From NCBI RefSeq assembly GCF_030994125.1, contig NZ_CP099918.1, positions 372,001 through 436,000 on the forward strand: a stretch of DNA of 64,000 bases, read 5' to 3'. Below the pieces are notes generated by a model. The model was not told where the DNA came from and did not search any database. It saw only the letters and a program-made list of their open reading frames with translations. Source of the DNA: Pseudoalteromonas xiamenensis. GTDB taxonomy: Bacteria > Pseudomonadota > Gammaproteobacteria > Enterobacterales > Alteromonadaceae. Positions 26,425 to 34,948 of the stretch are shown one piece after another. A program made the translations under genes and the position numbers. Positions within the stretch are counted from its first letter, which is position 1. Each line of letters opens with the position of its first letter.

Positions 26425-27062
26425 GCAATTAGCCCTGCTTTTAATTTTTCGATATGAGGTTCAACTTGTATTGCAATTTTCGAATAAAGAGCAACAGACT
26501 CAATAGTTTGATTTGCTAAACGCAAGTCAACAATGCACGTTTTAGGATTTGCTTCGTAGTACGTACCATAGTCTTTCGCCGATTCGACACACTTAGCGTC
26601 TGCTTCACCAAGTTCAATGACGGGTACTTGCAAAAGCTGCATTAACTTTCTGACTTGTAATGTGCCAGTAAACGCTAGGAAGTGGATGTTTTGTGACAGC
26701 AACGCCCGTGCAATTACAATAAAATGTTCTATTGTTGCGCTACGATGTGTTGAATAGAGGTTACCCAATTCAGCAATTTCCGAACGCGAAGCAAACTCAG
26801 GCAAATAGCGCTCAATCGGTTTGTCTAAATAGCTTTCAAGAAACAAAGTAGCATCTTCAGCAAACCTTAGCCCAAGCACACATTCACCACGACCGTTTGA
26901 TAATTGGCTTAAGAGTGGATAAAAATCATGAATGTCAGCATCAAAAGCGGCAGCAAAGCCCTGTTGAATTTGCATTTCCAAGTAGGCCCGATATGTGTCG
27001 CCAATCTTTGCTACAACCATTGGAGGATCATTTTCTAATTGTCTCGCATTTGATGCACTCAT
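26421..27062 (-). CDS. Thermostable-hemolysin family protein (GNAT-like), first gene of operon
   Basis: 213-residue protein of the T_hemolysin family named after the Vibrio delta-VPH hemolysin. Visible family marks: a GRGECVLGLRFAEDATLFLESYLDKPIE strand-helix segment and SEIAELGNLYSTHRSA near 94-109, then IVIARALLSQNIHFLAFTGTLQVRKLMQLL, a layout recalling GNAT or acyl-homoserine-lactone-synthase folds. The old hemolysin name may reflect its product rather than the protein. There is no signal peptide, so a secreted toxin is unlikely. GAGGT lies about 8 bases before ATG 27062. It leads the ten-gene operon and sits right behind the PmrA/QseB-like box. Confidence 0.8.
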   Translation of the reverse strand: MSASNARQLENDPPMVVAKIGDTYRAYLEMQIQQGFAAAFDADIHDFYPLLSQLSNGRGECVLGLRFAEDATLFLESYLDKPIERYLPEFASRSEIAELGNLYSTHRSATIEHFIVIARALLSQNIHFLAFTGTLQVRKLMQLLQVPVIELGEADAKCVESAKDYGTYYEANPKTCIVDLRLANQTIESVALYSKIAIQVEPHIEKLKAGLIA

Positions 27063-27094
27063 AATGTTTACCTCTTTCTCTGTTCCTATTGACT

Positions 27095-27127
27095 AATTTA
27101 GAAACCCAAAATTAAGTGAACCTTAAG
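27095..27127 (-). promoter_or_regulatory. PmrA/QseB-like box and -10 of the ten-gene operon
   Basis: On the minus strand CTTAAG (27127-27122), five bases GTTCA and CTTAAT (27116-27111) form a direct repeat one helix turn apart, as in PmrA and QseB sites. A -10 candidate TAAATT (27100-27095) follows 10 bases downstream. Position and spacing suit activation by the OmpR-type regulator encoded in the same operon. Confidence 0.7.
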
Positions 27128-27280
27128 TGGAAAAAATATTTGAAAAATTTTTATCGCGTCGTTTTTTTGAGCAAACGATCCAAAGCTGATTGATCTAGTT
27201 CAAAAAAATTTGGAGAAAAGCGTGCGCCCTAACGAACTCTGACCTATGCTTTGATGCAATGAGTTGCAAAAGAGGCAGCA

Positions 27281-27898
27281 ATGGACCATTTAAATGCCCA
27301 TGCGCGAGCAATCGACAATTTTGTTAGGGTTGCAAACATCATCGCCAATTTAGACGTGATTTTACTAGAGGCGAAAAATCTCTCTTTAACGGCAAAAAAT
27401 GCCCGAGTTGTCGCATTACGAGCGGGAGATTCTGCGTTTGGTTTTAAACCCATCACCAATTTCATTGATGAGTTCTCCGATCAAACCATCCGCATAACTA
27501 AATCGATAGCTGAACTATCAAATCGACTTTTTGCAATGGCGCTCGCTGTAGTGCGCTGCAGTGAATTCCGTGACCATTTACTCCGAGCCGAAGCAATGAC
27601 CGACAAAAGTGTGCTCGGAAAACTCAAGTTCTCCGCAAATGAACAGTTATTGGAAAAAACTCGAGAGCTTGAATCCGCGGTATTTGAGCTTGCTGGCTTT
27701 TTCGAAGACATTCAAAAACACATGAGAAGTGCAGAATACATTGCCGTGACTAGCCGCGTTGAAGCCTCTAACGCGGGGGAATTTTGCGACAGTTTACAAT
27801 CGGTATCGGACTTTATTGCCGGCGCCGCTCAAAAAATAAAGATAGCTGTAGGCGATAATTTAAAAGAGATCAGTCAATTAAGAGGAGCGATGCGTTGA
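27281..27898 (+). CDS. Soluble MCP-tip-like chemoreceptor-related protein
   Basis: 205-residue helical protein without membrane segments. Residues 31-66 (AKNLSLTAKNARVVALRAGDSAFGFKPITNFIDEFS) mirror the signalling-tip pattern of methyl-accepting chemotaxis proteins (xxLNAAIEAARAGExGRGFxVVAxEVRxL), but in divergent form. The rest is coiled-coil-like. There is no ligand domain of its own; the downstream ODP-type protein, whose TTG start overlaps the stop by 4 bases, is the probable sensor partner. AGAGG is 6 bases upstream of ATG 27281. It is divergent from the thermostable-hemolysin operon. Whether it contacts CheA/CheW is inference. Confidence 0.7.
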   Translation: MDHLNAHARAIDNFVRVANIIANLDVILLEAKNLSLTAKNARVVALRAGDSAFGFKPITNFIDEFSDQTIRITKSIAELSNRLFAMALAVVRCSEFRDHLLRAEAMTDKSVLGKLKFSANEQLLEKTRELESAVFELAGFFEDIQKHMRSAEYIAVTSRVEASNAGEFCDSLQSVSDFIAGAAQKIKIAVGDNLKEISQLRGAMR

Positions 27899-28626
27899 AA
27901 GCGACGGAACTATATAAATCCACAACGCACAGATGGTTGGTGCTTGGGCGTGATGAAAGCAAACCTGAAAAAATCATCGACACAAATCAATATGTCATTT
28001 CCAGCCAAAGTGAAGCGATTATTCTAGACCCAGGTGGTATCGAACTTTTTTCACCGATGCTTGCCGGTATTTTGAAACACATCGATCTTGAAAACATTAC
28101 GTCGCTGTTTGCATCTCATCAAGACCCTGACATTATCAGCTCTCTTGGACTTTGGGACAAAACCATACCTAATGCTAAGCTTTATGCGCCGTGGCTTTGG
28201 GAAGGTTTTATCCGTCACTTTGGAATGGAAAACATTACCTACGTCCCTATCAAAGACGAAGGTGGCGAAGTGAGGGTCGGTAGTGCCACCTTAAAGTTTA
28301 TCCCTGCACATTACTTGCATTCTTCAGGTAACTTTAACGTGTATGATCCTGCGGCAAAAATTCTGATGAGCGGTGACATTGGCGCCGCACTTGAAGATCA
28401 CAATGCCCCAATGTTCGTAGAAGATTTTGGTAGTCATGTAAAAAAAATGGAATATTTCCACAAACGATGGATGCCCTCGAACAGAGCCAAAGCAAATTGG
28501 ATTGCGCGAGTGCGAGAACTTGATATTGAAATCATGGCTCCTCAACATGGTCGCGTATTTAAAGGTGAAATGGTCGAGGAATTCCTTGCTTGGTTTGCCA
28601 AGCTCGACGTCGGCATTGCAAGTTAG
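27895..28626 (+). CDS. ODP-type diiron metallo-beta-lactamase-fold protein
   Basis: 243-residue protein of the flavodiiron-like MBL fold without the flavodoxin domain. All six iron ligands of the family can be placed: H75, D77, D79 (HQDPD), H142 (LHSSGNFNVYD), D161 (SGDIG) and H218 (PQHG). The LHSSGN-F motif matches flavodiiron proteins rather than lactamases. Related ODPs bind oxygen and are partnered with chemoreceptors, as described in Treponema denticola; the preceding MCP-like gene gives the same arrangement. TTG 27895 is used: AGGAG is 9 bases upstream and the 4-base overlap couples translation. Confidence 0.8.
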   Translation: MKATELYKSTTHRWLVLGRDESKPEKIIDTNQYVISSQSEAIILDPGGIELFSPMLAGILKHIDLENITSLFASHQDPDIISSLGLWDKTIPNAKLYAPWLWEGFIRHFGMENITYVPIKDEGGEVRVGSATLKFIPAHYLHSSGNFNVYDPAAKILMSGDIGAALEDHNAPMFVEDFGSHVKKMEYFHKRWMPSNRAKANWIARVRELDIEIMAPQHGRVFKGEMVEEFLAWFAKLDVGIAS

Positions 28627-28641
28627 CCAACCATTCCAAAT

Positions 28642-28661
28642 CGCGCTGTATAATCAGCGCG
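28642..28661. terminator. Bidirectional terminator between ODP and VOC genes
   Basis: CGCGCTG (28642-28648) pairs with CAGCGCG (28655-28661) around TATAAT, with A-rich and T-rich flanks, between convergent stops. Confidence 0.6.
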
Positions 28662-28693
28662 TTTCAACTTTCTCTTAAACCGAATGACCTTTG

Positions 28694-29044
28694 TTAAAGA
28701 TCAGACCAAACTGCAAGTTCATTGCCGCTTGGCTCTTTAAATTGAAAACGGCGCCCACCCGGAAAGCTAAAAATTTCCTTAACTATCTGACCCCCGTTTC
28801 GCTTAACAATGTCATATGTGTCTTCTAAATCTTGGCTATAGATCACTAGCAACGCGCCACCCCGCTCGCTTTCCGAGCAAAGATCACTGGCATAAAAGCC
28901 GCCAGTTAATCCGGCATTATCAAATGCGATATATTCTGGTCCATAGGAGGTAAAACGCCAACCAAATACAAGTTCAAAAAAGCGTTGTGTCTTGTCAATA
29001 TGAGCAGCTGGAAACTCGACGTAATCCAAATGATTGTGTTGCAT
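28694..29044 (-). CDS. VOC (glyoxalase/bleomycin-resistance-like) family protein
   Basis: 116-residue protein with one vicinal-oxygen-chelate repeat pair: HNHLDYVEFPAAHIDKTQRFFELVFGWRFTSYGPEYIAF, then GALLVIYSQDLEDTYDIVKRNGGQIVKEIFSFPGGRRFQFKEPSGNELAVWSD. The typical metal positions H (N-terminal) and E (GNELAVW) are present. ATG 29044 is preferred since CGGAG lies 6 bases upstream; an in-frame extension reaches 29092. The substrate is unknown. It is monocistronic, divergent from the GH3 gene. Confidence 0.88.
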   Translation of the reverse strand: MQHNHLDYVEFPAAHIDKTQRFFELVFGWRFTSYGPEYIAFDNAGLTGGFYASDLCSESERGGALLVIYSQDLEDTYDIVKRNGGQIVKEIFSFPGGRRFQFKEPSGNELAVWSDL

Positions 29045-29131
29045 AAACAAACTCCGTTTTTTCAAAAAGCACTGCGAGTGTGCACTGACCATGTTACATT
29101 AAGCTTAAGTTTAGCAGTTAGGTGATTAGAT

Positions 29132-30946
29132 TTGCGTCACTTTTTGTCTCTTTTTGTGTTTTTAGCAGGGTTTCTTATGCCGCACCACGCCATCGCATTG
29201 AATCAAGATGATATTCGTTTTGCCCTTGGACAAAAAATCATGTTGGACTTCCGTTATTTTTGTGAAAAAGGAAATGGGTCAACTTGCCGAACTCCAGTTA
29301 CAACACTCCCAGCACCACTCGCTCAGGTGATCGCAAAACACCATATTGGTGGTGTCATTTTATTTTCTGAAAATACTCAGACGATTTCACAAACTTTCCA
29401 ACTTACATCAGAGCTTTTAGCCGCAAATCAACGCAACAAAAAATCAGTTCCACTATTTATAGCGATTGATCAAGAAGGAGGCCGTGTCGCTCGACTTAAT
29501 CGTGAAGAAGCGACTTCTTTTACGGGTAACATGAGCATAGGTGCAACATATCCGCGCAAAGGCACCTATTACGCGACAGAGGTCGCCTCTGTGATAGCTA
29601 AAGAACTCAATCACCTTGCCATAAACGTAAACTTTGCACCAACCGTTGATGTAAATATGAACCCGAGTAATCCGGTAATAAACGTGCGTTCTTTTGGGGA
29701 AGACCCTGAAATCGTCGCGAAACTCGGCGCAGCTCAGGTTACAGCTATGGAAAATTCTGGTGTCATTAGCGCGTTGAAACATTTTCCCGGACACGGCGAT
29801 ACGCATGTAGATAGTCACACCGGATTGCCACTGGTTTCACATGATAAGCAAACCATCTTTGCAACGGATCTCAAACCCTTTGCTGAAATAATCAAAACAG
29901 CCCCACCTGGGATGATTATGACAGCCCACATTCAATATCCGAATCTAGATGACTCCACTGTAACGAGTTCAGGTGGTAAAGCGATGGTACGCCCCGCTAC
30001 TATGTCGAAGAAGATTATGACTGAGCTGCTAAGAGACGAATTAGGCTACAAAGGAGTCACTATTACAGATGCGCTTGATATGGCCGGCATAAGCGCGTTT
30101 TTTGACCCCCTTCAAGCCGTGATTGAAACGTTCAACGCGGGTGTCGATATAGCGCTAATGCCAGTGCCTATTCGCTCAATTGCTGACATTCACCGATTTA
30201 ATGCCTTTATGGACAATCTAACGGAAGAAGTTGTAAAAGGGCGCATATCAAAAACACTTTTAGATGCATCATTACAACGTGTGTTGACGCTGAAAAAATC
30301 TCTGAAAAGCATTAATCTTCACTCATTAGCGCAAGCAAAATCGGTTATTGGTAATCCATCACATCGAGCGCTTGAAAAAGCACTCGCGCTCGATTCAATC
30401 ACTCTTGTAAAAAACGACAACGTATTGCCACTTACGCGCACGCATAAGTTACACATTATCACCCCTGATAGTCGCAAAGGTGAAGCCTTGAAACAAGCGA
30501 TGTTAAAGATAAATAGCTATCTATCAATCACTTATTCAAGCTTGCAAGCACTAGATGAAACTGTCGTAAAACATCATATTGAACAGGCAAATATTCTCAT
30601 TGCGGCTCATGCATCTCCTCAGCAAAGCGCTGTAGAAATCGGCGGAGCAGAAGATGTTGAACTATTGAAGTCACATAGATTGCAGGCTGCTCAACAGCCC
30701 AAGACATTAATGAAACTCATGGGCTATGCTCAAGACATGGGGAAAAAAACCGTTTTCATCAGCCTGCGCGCACCATATGAAATAGCGGACTTCTCGAAGC
30801 TCAGCGATGCCGTACTTGCAAGCTATGCGTACAACATCGACGTGGATTCAGAATTTGAAGTCTCTGGGCCTGCATTTACTGCTCTTTCGGAAGTCATTCT
30901 TGGCAAGCACCAAGCAAGTGGAGTATTGCCAGTGACGATTAAATAA
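29132..30946 (+). CDS. Secreted GH3 beta-N-acetylhexosaminidase (NagZ-like)
   Basis: 604-residue glycoside hydrolase family 3 protein with an N-terminal signal peptide (RHFLSLFVFLAGFLMPHHAIA). The catalytic barrel has IAIDQEGGRVARL, the NagZ-type His/Asp dyad KHFPGHGDTHVDSH (K216-H217 onward) and the probable nucleophile D313 in ITDALDMAGI. A C-terminal GH3_C-like domain (about 400-604) follows, absent from the approximately 340-residue cytoplasmic NagZ. It should remove beta-GlcNAc from chitin or peptidoglycan fragments in the periplasm or outside. The start is TTG 29132, with AGGTG upstream. Monocistronic. Confidence 0.9.
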   Translation: MRHFLSLFVFLAGFLMPHHAIALNQDDIRFALGQKIMLDFRYFCEKGNGSTCRTPVTTLPAPLAQVIAKHHIGGVILFSENTQTISQTFQLTSELLAANQRNKKSVPLFIAIDQEGGRVARLNREEATSFTGNMSIGATYPRKGTYYATEVASVIAKELNHLAINVNFAPTVDVNMNPSNPVINVRSFGEDPEIVAKLGAAQVTAMENSGVISALKHFPGHGDTHVDSHTGLPLVSHDKQTIFATDLKPFAEIIKTAPPGMIMTAHIQYPNLDDSTVTSSGGKAMVRPATMSKKIMTELLRDELGYKGVTITDALDMAGISAFFDPLQAVIETFNAGVDIALMPVPIRSIADIHRFNAFMDNLTEEVVKGRISKTLLDASLQRVLTLKKSLKSINLHSLAQAKSVIGNPSHRALEKALALDSITLVKNDNVLPLTRTHKLHIITPDSRKGEALKQAMLKINSYLSITYSSLQALDETVVKHHIEQANILIAAHASPQQSAVEIGGAEDVELLKSHRLQAAQQPKTLMKLMGYAQDMGKKTVFISLRAPYEIADFSKLSDAVLASYAYNIDVDSEFEVSGPAFTALSEVILGKHQASGVLPVTIK

Positions 30947-31030
30947 TATGAATTTTGAAGAGCGTTAATCAAGAAAAGTGTTGTAATTCGAGTTAGAAAG
31001 TTTTATCGAAATAAACTGAGAGAGTTTGTC

Positions 31031-31759
31031 ATGTGGTTAAATTGTGATTTAGGGGAAAGTTTTGGTGCGTGGACAATGGGTCTCGATAGTGAAGTTATGC
31101 CTTATATCGATGCTGCAAATATTGCCTGTGGCTTTCATGCCGGTGACCCCGTTGTTATAGCAAAAACCCTTTCACTTGCGAAACAGCATAACCTAAAAAT
31201 TGGCGCTCATCCAAGTTACCCAGATAAAGAAGGCTTTGGTCGTCGTAGTATGAAACTGCAGCCCAAAGAGCTAATTAATTGTTTACATTATCAAATCGCA
31301 GCTGTTGAGGGCATGGCCAAAGTTCAAAACGTTACGCTCGATTATGTTAAACCGCATGGTGCATTATATAACGACATGATGGATGATGTTGAATTACTCA
31401 AAATTGTTATGCAGGCAATTAGTAGCTATTCAAACCATTTGAAATTAATGATGCTAGCTACTAAGCAACAAGATGAACATCGGCTACTGGCCAGCCAGTA
31501 TGGTATATCCCTATATTTCGAAGCCTTCGCTGATAGACTTTATACTGATGAAGGTAAACTAGTGTCACGTACAAAACCCAATGCTGTACATGACAAGGAA
31601 CAAGTACTTATTCAAGTAAAGCAATTGGCAAACAATGGTTGCATCATAACAGAAACTGGTCAAATGCTCTATTTAGAGGCGGACACATTGTGTGTTCACG
31701 GGGATAACCTTGATGGGATTACCGAAATGAAAAAAATAAAAGCGATGTTAATGAGCTAA
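31031..31759 (+). CDS. pxpA: 5-oxoprolinase subunit PxpA (LamB/YcsF family)
   Basis: 242-residue PxpA, part of the ATP-dependent 5-oxoproline to glutamate enzyme PxpABC. The family start WLNCDLGESFGAWTMGLD, the NIACGFHAGDP motif, GAHPSYPDKEGFGRR and VKPHGALYNDMM are all present. The usual partners pxpB and pxpC are not in this window, so the subunits must be encoded elsewhere or absent. GAGAG precedes ATG 31031. It stands alone between the GH3 gene and a gene-poor stretch. Confidence 0.93.
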   Translation: MWLNCDLGESFGAWTMGLDSEVMPYIDAANIACGFHAGDPVVIAKTLSLAKQHNLKIGAHPSYPDKEGFGRRSMKLQPKELINCLHYQIAAVEGMAKVQNVTLDYVKPHGALYNDMMDDVELLKIVMQAISSYSNHLKLMMLATKQQDEHRLLASQYGISLYFEAFADRLYTDEGKLVSRTKPNAVHDKEQVLIQVKQLANNGCIITETGQMLYLEADTLCVHGDNLDGITEMKKIKAMLMS

Positions 31760-32354
31760 GGCTACGCACTCGACATGACAAAAATGACGCTATATGAATT
31801 ATCTAAAATGCTGCCCTTAATTGGTATTGAGAATGGTTAATGAGCCCGTTTCAACGAATGACAATTATGTAGTAGCCCTGCTATTGTCCTGCAAAAGATT
31901 ATTCAATTTGGTCGCTTTCTTTCTCAATACAGTGGTATATGTAACTTTTTCATCTATCTTAGTTTAATAGCAATACGCTAAATTCAATACATAAGCTATT
32001 AAATTTGAATCAACCACAAGAAGCATATTAGCAATACTCTTGTTGACGAAAAAGAATTAACAAGTTATCAATCTTAACCATGAAAAGCTGAATCTTTTGT
32101 CAACCCTCCCATATACTTAACTCTTCGAATTTAAATAAATGAATTTTACAGTCACAATATTGATGATGCAGCCTTATTTGGTCGTTTTAAAATGAATATT
32201 CTATAAAATTTGTTTAAAACTAAGTTATACGAAAGCGTCACGTATTAAAATTGACTATTGCTACAAAAAACAAACTGGGAGAAATAAAAGTGCCCCAAAC
32301 TATAAGTAAGAGGCACTAATAATTTTAACTAGCATTAAGATCTATATAAAGATC
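31760..32354. other. Gene-poor AT-rich stretch
   Basis: About 595 bases without a credible gene. Near its right end are two hairpins downstream of the minus-strand lipoprotein gene: AGTGCC (32289-32294) / GGCACT (32312-32317), followed on the minus strand by a T-rich tract, a probable weak terminator; and TAAGATCT (32336-32343) / AGATCTTA (32350-32357), which overlaps the lipoprotein stop codon. Nothing else was recognised. Confidence 0.5.
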
Positions 32355-33962
32355 TTACCCACCCGTTACGACTCTAGTAGTACAAGTTAGAGTTACAGGT
32401 TGAGAGATAGGGCTACCTGCAGCACCCGTAGTAAAGGTTGTCACCACAGATTGACCACCTGAAGACACCTGAACTCCTCGAACGGTTGAACGAATTGTAT
32501 AAGATGAGTTAGCCTCTAAGCCAGATAATCTAAACGTTGAATTACCTAAAGAAGTCGCAACAGAGGCAGCTTTACCATTTTTAGCATAAGTAACTACTGA
32601 ACCAGACAGATCTACAGCAACTGTTCCGTTTTGTGTAGAAGCACACGTGCCAACCAATGAAAAGTCTGAATCAAACGTTTGAACTGGATTGCCCAGAGTT
32701 ACAGGGATAGTACCACAAACGTTAATTTCACCATTAGAGTTATACCAGTCGTTACCAGAGTAATCATAAATTCGAACGTTAGCTTTCGCATCCGCACTGA
32801 TGCCATATCTGGAAGTAGCGTTACCAGAAACTATCTGTTTTGAACTACCACGTAAATAACTGCCAATTGAGCCATCCGTTGAAGTGATTGAGACAGCTAA
32901 ACCGCGAGCTGGGACAGTACCGCTAGTCACATTCAAAGAGACACCGCTTTGACAAACAGGTGCGTTTTTATTCACTGAGAAGAAAGTCAAATGGTCAGAT
33001 TTAAATCGAGCAGTAAACGTACCATCTGAATTTTGAGCTACTACGGTAGCTTTGTTCGTTTCATTTTGCCATTTACCCGTATCTTCATTATGTGATGCTA
33101 GGTCAAGCTCTTGACCAACTGTCACACCGCTACTCGCAGGCAGAGTTGTCGTGAGTGTAATTGGTTTACTAAATTGCTTTATCTTTGTCGTGCCAGCTTT
33201 CATGTTAACACTAGTAACACCAAGGGGCTTAGCAACATTAGCCGCACCAGCTGCGTTTAAACCTTCTGGGATAATCGCACCAACACTGCCATTACTAGAA
33301 TCAGCAGCCAATACAGATAATGACACGTCGCCGCCACTTACCGGAGCACCGTTAGCATCTCTTAATTCTGTGCTCGCATCGATAGCAACGTCGGTTTTAC
33401 CCTTTCCACTTTCAGTTGAAGATTCCAATTTCAATTCTGCTGATGTAACTGCACCATCGACAGGGACAGCTTGGGTGCTTTCTTTCAAGCTACTACCAGC
33501 TATTTTAACAAGAGAAAATTCAAGAGGTATATTTTTTGAACCTTCCTCAACTTCTGCGTCCAAGTTTACAATAAAGCTTTTCGAAGCATAGCCAGATTGA
33601 TTTACAATTGCAGTAACCTCACCTGTAGCACCTTCTTTGCTCAAAAACGTAAAACTCCCCGACTCATCAACAACAGCAGAAGCTAACGAATTCCCATTAA
33701 CATCTGTTAGCTCAGTGGCAGCAACACCGTCTACCACAAAAGCAACAGATGCGCCAACCAATACATCTGCATTTGCCGAGTCAGTAACACTCGCCAAAAA
33801 TACCTTAGAAGGTTGTTCTGTAATAAGTTCAGAAGGTGGCACAACTTCAACTACGTCTGGAGGTGTGACGGTAACATTTTTATCATTATCACTACCACAT
33901 GCTGTCAATGCCAGTGCAGAGACAACAGACAGTGCTAAAAACGATTTTTTATTGGTAAGCAT
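32355..33962 (-). CDS. Large surface or periplasmic lipoprotein of unknown function
   Basis: 535-residue lipoprotein. The signal peptide ends in the lipobox LTAC-G (MLTNKKSFLALSVVSALALTACGSDN), followed by an acidic and Pro-rich linker (VTPPDVVEVVPPSELITEQPSK). Residues about 50-150 look like an Ig/carboxypeptidase-regulatory-like beta domain (LVGASVAFVVDGVAATELTDVNGNSLASAVVDESGSFTF... EVTAIVNQSGYASKSF). The middle is a beta-rich region with Ser/Thr/Ala bias and the C-terminal third has several Cys and fibronectin-like strands. Family not recognised. It is isolated, with about 0.5 kb of non-coding DNA on both sides. Confidence 0.85.
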   Translation of the reverse strand: MLTNKKSFLALSVVSALALTACGSDNDKNVTVTPPDVVEVVPPSELITEQPSKVFLASVTDSANADVLVGASVAFVVDGVAATELTDVNGNSLASAVVDESGSFTFLSKEGATGEVTAIVNQSGYASKSFIVNLDAEVEEGSKNIPLEFSLVKIAGSSLKESTQAVPVDGAVTSAELKLESSTESGKGKTDVAIDASTELRDANGAPVSGGDVSLSVLAADSSNGSVGAIIPEGLNAAGAANVAKPLGVTSVNMKAGTTKIKQFSKPITLTTTLPASSGVTVGQELDLASHNEDTGKWQNETNKATVVAQNSDGTFTARFKSDHLTFFSVNKNAPVCQSGVSLNVTSGTVPARGLAVSITSTDGSIGSYLRGSSKQIVSGNATSRYGISADAKANVRIYDYSGNDWYNSNGEINVCGTIPVTLGNPVQTFDSDFSLVGTCASTQNGTVAVDLSGSVVTYAKNGKAASVATSLGNSTFRLSGLEANSSYTIRSTVRGVQVSSGGQSVVTTFTTGAAGSPISQPVTLTCTTRVVTGG

Positions 33963-34452
33963 AAGCAGTCCTTGTATTCCTTAAATCAAAACGACTCATT
34001 CACAAGCAATTGAATTAGTCATATTAAACAAACTCGTTAACACTTAATGAATAAGCGCAGAGCATCATCACACCGGCACAATGCAATGATATTTAAAATT
34101 TAAAAACACAGGGACTTAATCATTCCCTGATCAATTAAGCAGGTTGAAAACCAACCATAAGCTAAACCTTATACAGGCTCATATAATCTAGCACAGCTAC
34201 TCAGGTAAATCTAATTCAAATTGACGAAAATTTAACTTTTTGAATCCGTTAAGTTCCTGAAAAGCATATAATCCAGCAAGATTCCTGTGAGTACCACCAA
34301 AAAACGTAAGCTCAGCACTCAAGTTAGGAAAGGCAGGTCACCTAAGTACGGCTCTCTTATTTCGTTGCACGCTCAAAATAGAAAAATCTATGATTTTCTC
34401 TGAAACTTTAAGCATATTAACGAGAAGCTATGATTGAGCACGAGTTGAAAGG
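33963..34452. other. Gene-poor stretch upstream of lipoprotein
   Basis: About 490 bases with no credible gene. It must hold the promoter of the lipoprotein gene and the end of arfB. One small hairpin was seen near 34108-34129 (CAGGGA ... TCCCTG). No tRNA, riboswitch or repeat was recognised. Confidence 0.45.
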
Positions 34453-34866
34453 TTAAAAGTCAACTGACTTGCGATTTTGTTTCACCGAACTGCGTTTTGA
34501 TTTGCCGTCTAAGCGCCTTTTTTTGGAAGCAAGTGTGGGTCGAGTTGCTTTTCGTACCTTTTCTATTCGATTAACCGACGCGACAAGTGCTTGTAGTCGA
34601 CTTAGTGCATCTTCTTTATTTTGCTCTTGTGTCCGAAAGGACTGCGCTTTGATGACAACGACACCGTCTTTAGTAATGCGTGAGTCGTTTAGGGCAAGTA
34701 ATTTTTCTTTGTAAAATTCAGGTAGGCTTGAACGAGGTATGTCGAACTTTAAATGGATTGCTGATGAAACTTTATTAACATTTTGACCACCAGCACCTTG
34801 TGCACGGATCGCAGTCAGTTCAATTTCCCAATCACCAATACTCACGGAATTTGAAATTTTTAACAT
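34453..34866 (-). CDS. arfB: Ribosome-rescue peptidyl-tRNA hydrolase ArfB
   Basis: 137-residue release-factor-like protein that frees ribosomes stalled without a stop codon. The catalytic GGQ is at 26-28 in AIRAQGAGGQNVNKVSSAIHLKF, and the C-terminal basic tail (RPTLASKKRRLDGKSKRSSVKQNRKS) that enters the empty mRNA channel is intact. ATG 34866 is chosen because GAGGA lies about 6 bases upstream and the length matches E. coli YaeJ (140 residues). Confidence 0.95.
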   Translation of the reverse strand: MLKISNSVSIGDWEIELTAIRAQGAGGQNVNKVSSAIHLKFDIPRSSLPEFYKEKLLALNDSRITKDGVVVIKAQSFRTQEQNKEDALSRLQALVASVNRIEKVRKATRPTLASKKRRLDGKSKRSSVKQNRKSVDF

Positions 34867-34948
34867 AATCATCCTCAGCTTAAGCCCCAAGTTTACCGAG
34901 TCTTAAGCTGGGATGAAACCTTCTTATCCAATAAGTTGGGAAAAGGTT

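Noticed and set aside
31760-32354. Possible small gene, riboswitch or tRNA in the gene-poor block
   Set aside because: No coding frame with ribosome site, no cloverleaf and no known riboswitch consensus was seen.
33151-33984. Two Ser/Thr/Pro-rich plus-strand frames opposite the lipoprotein
   Set aside because: They mirror the biased composition of the lipoprotein gene; no domain or ribosome site.
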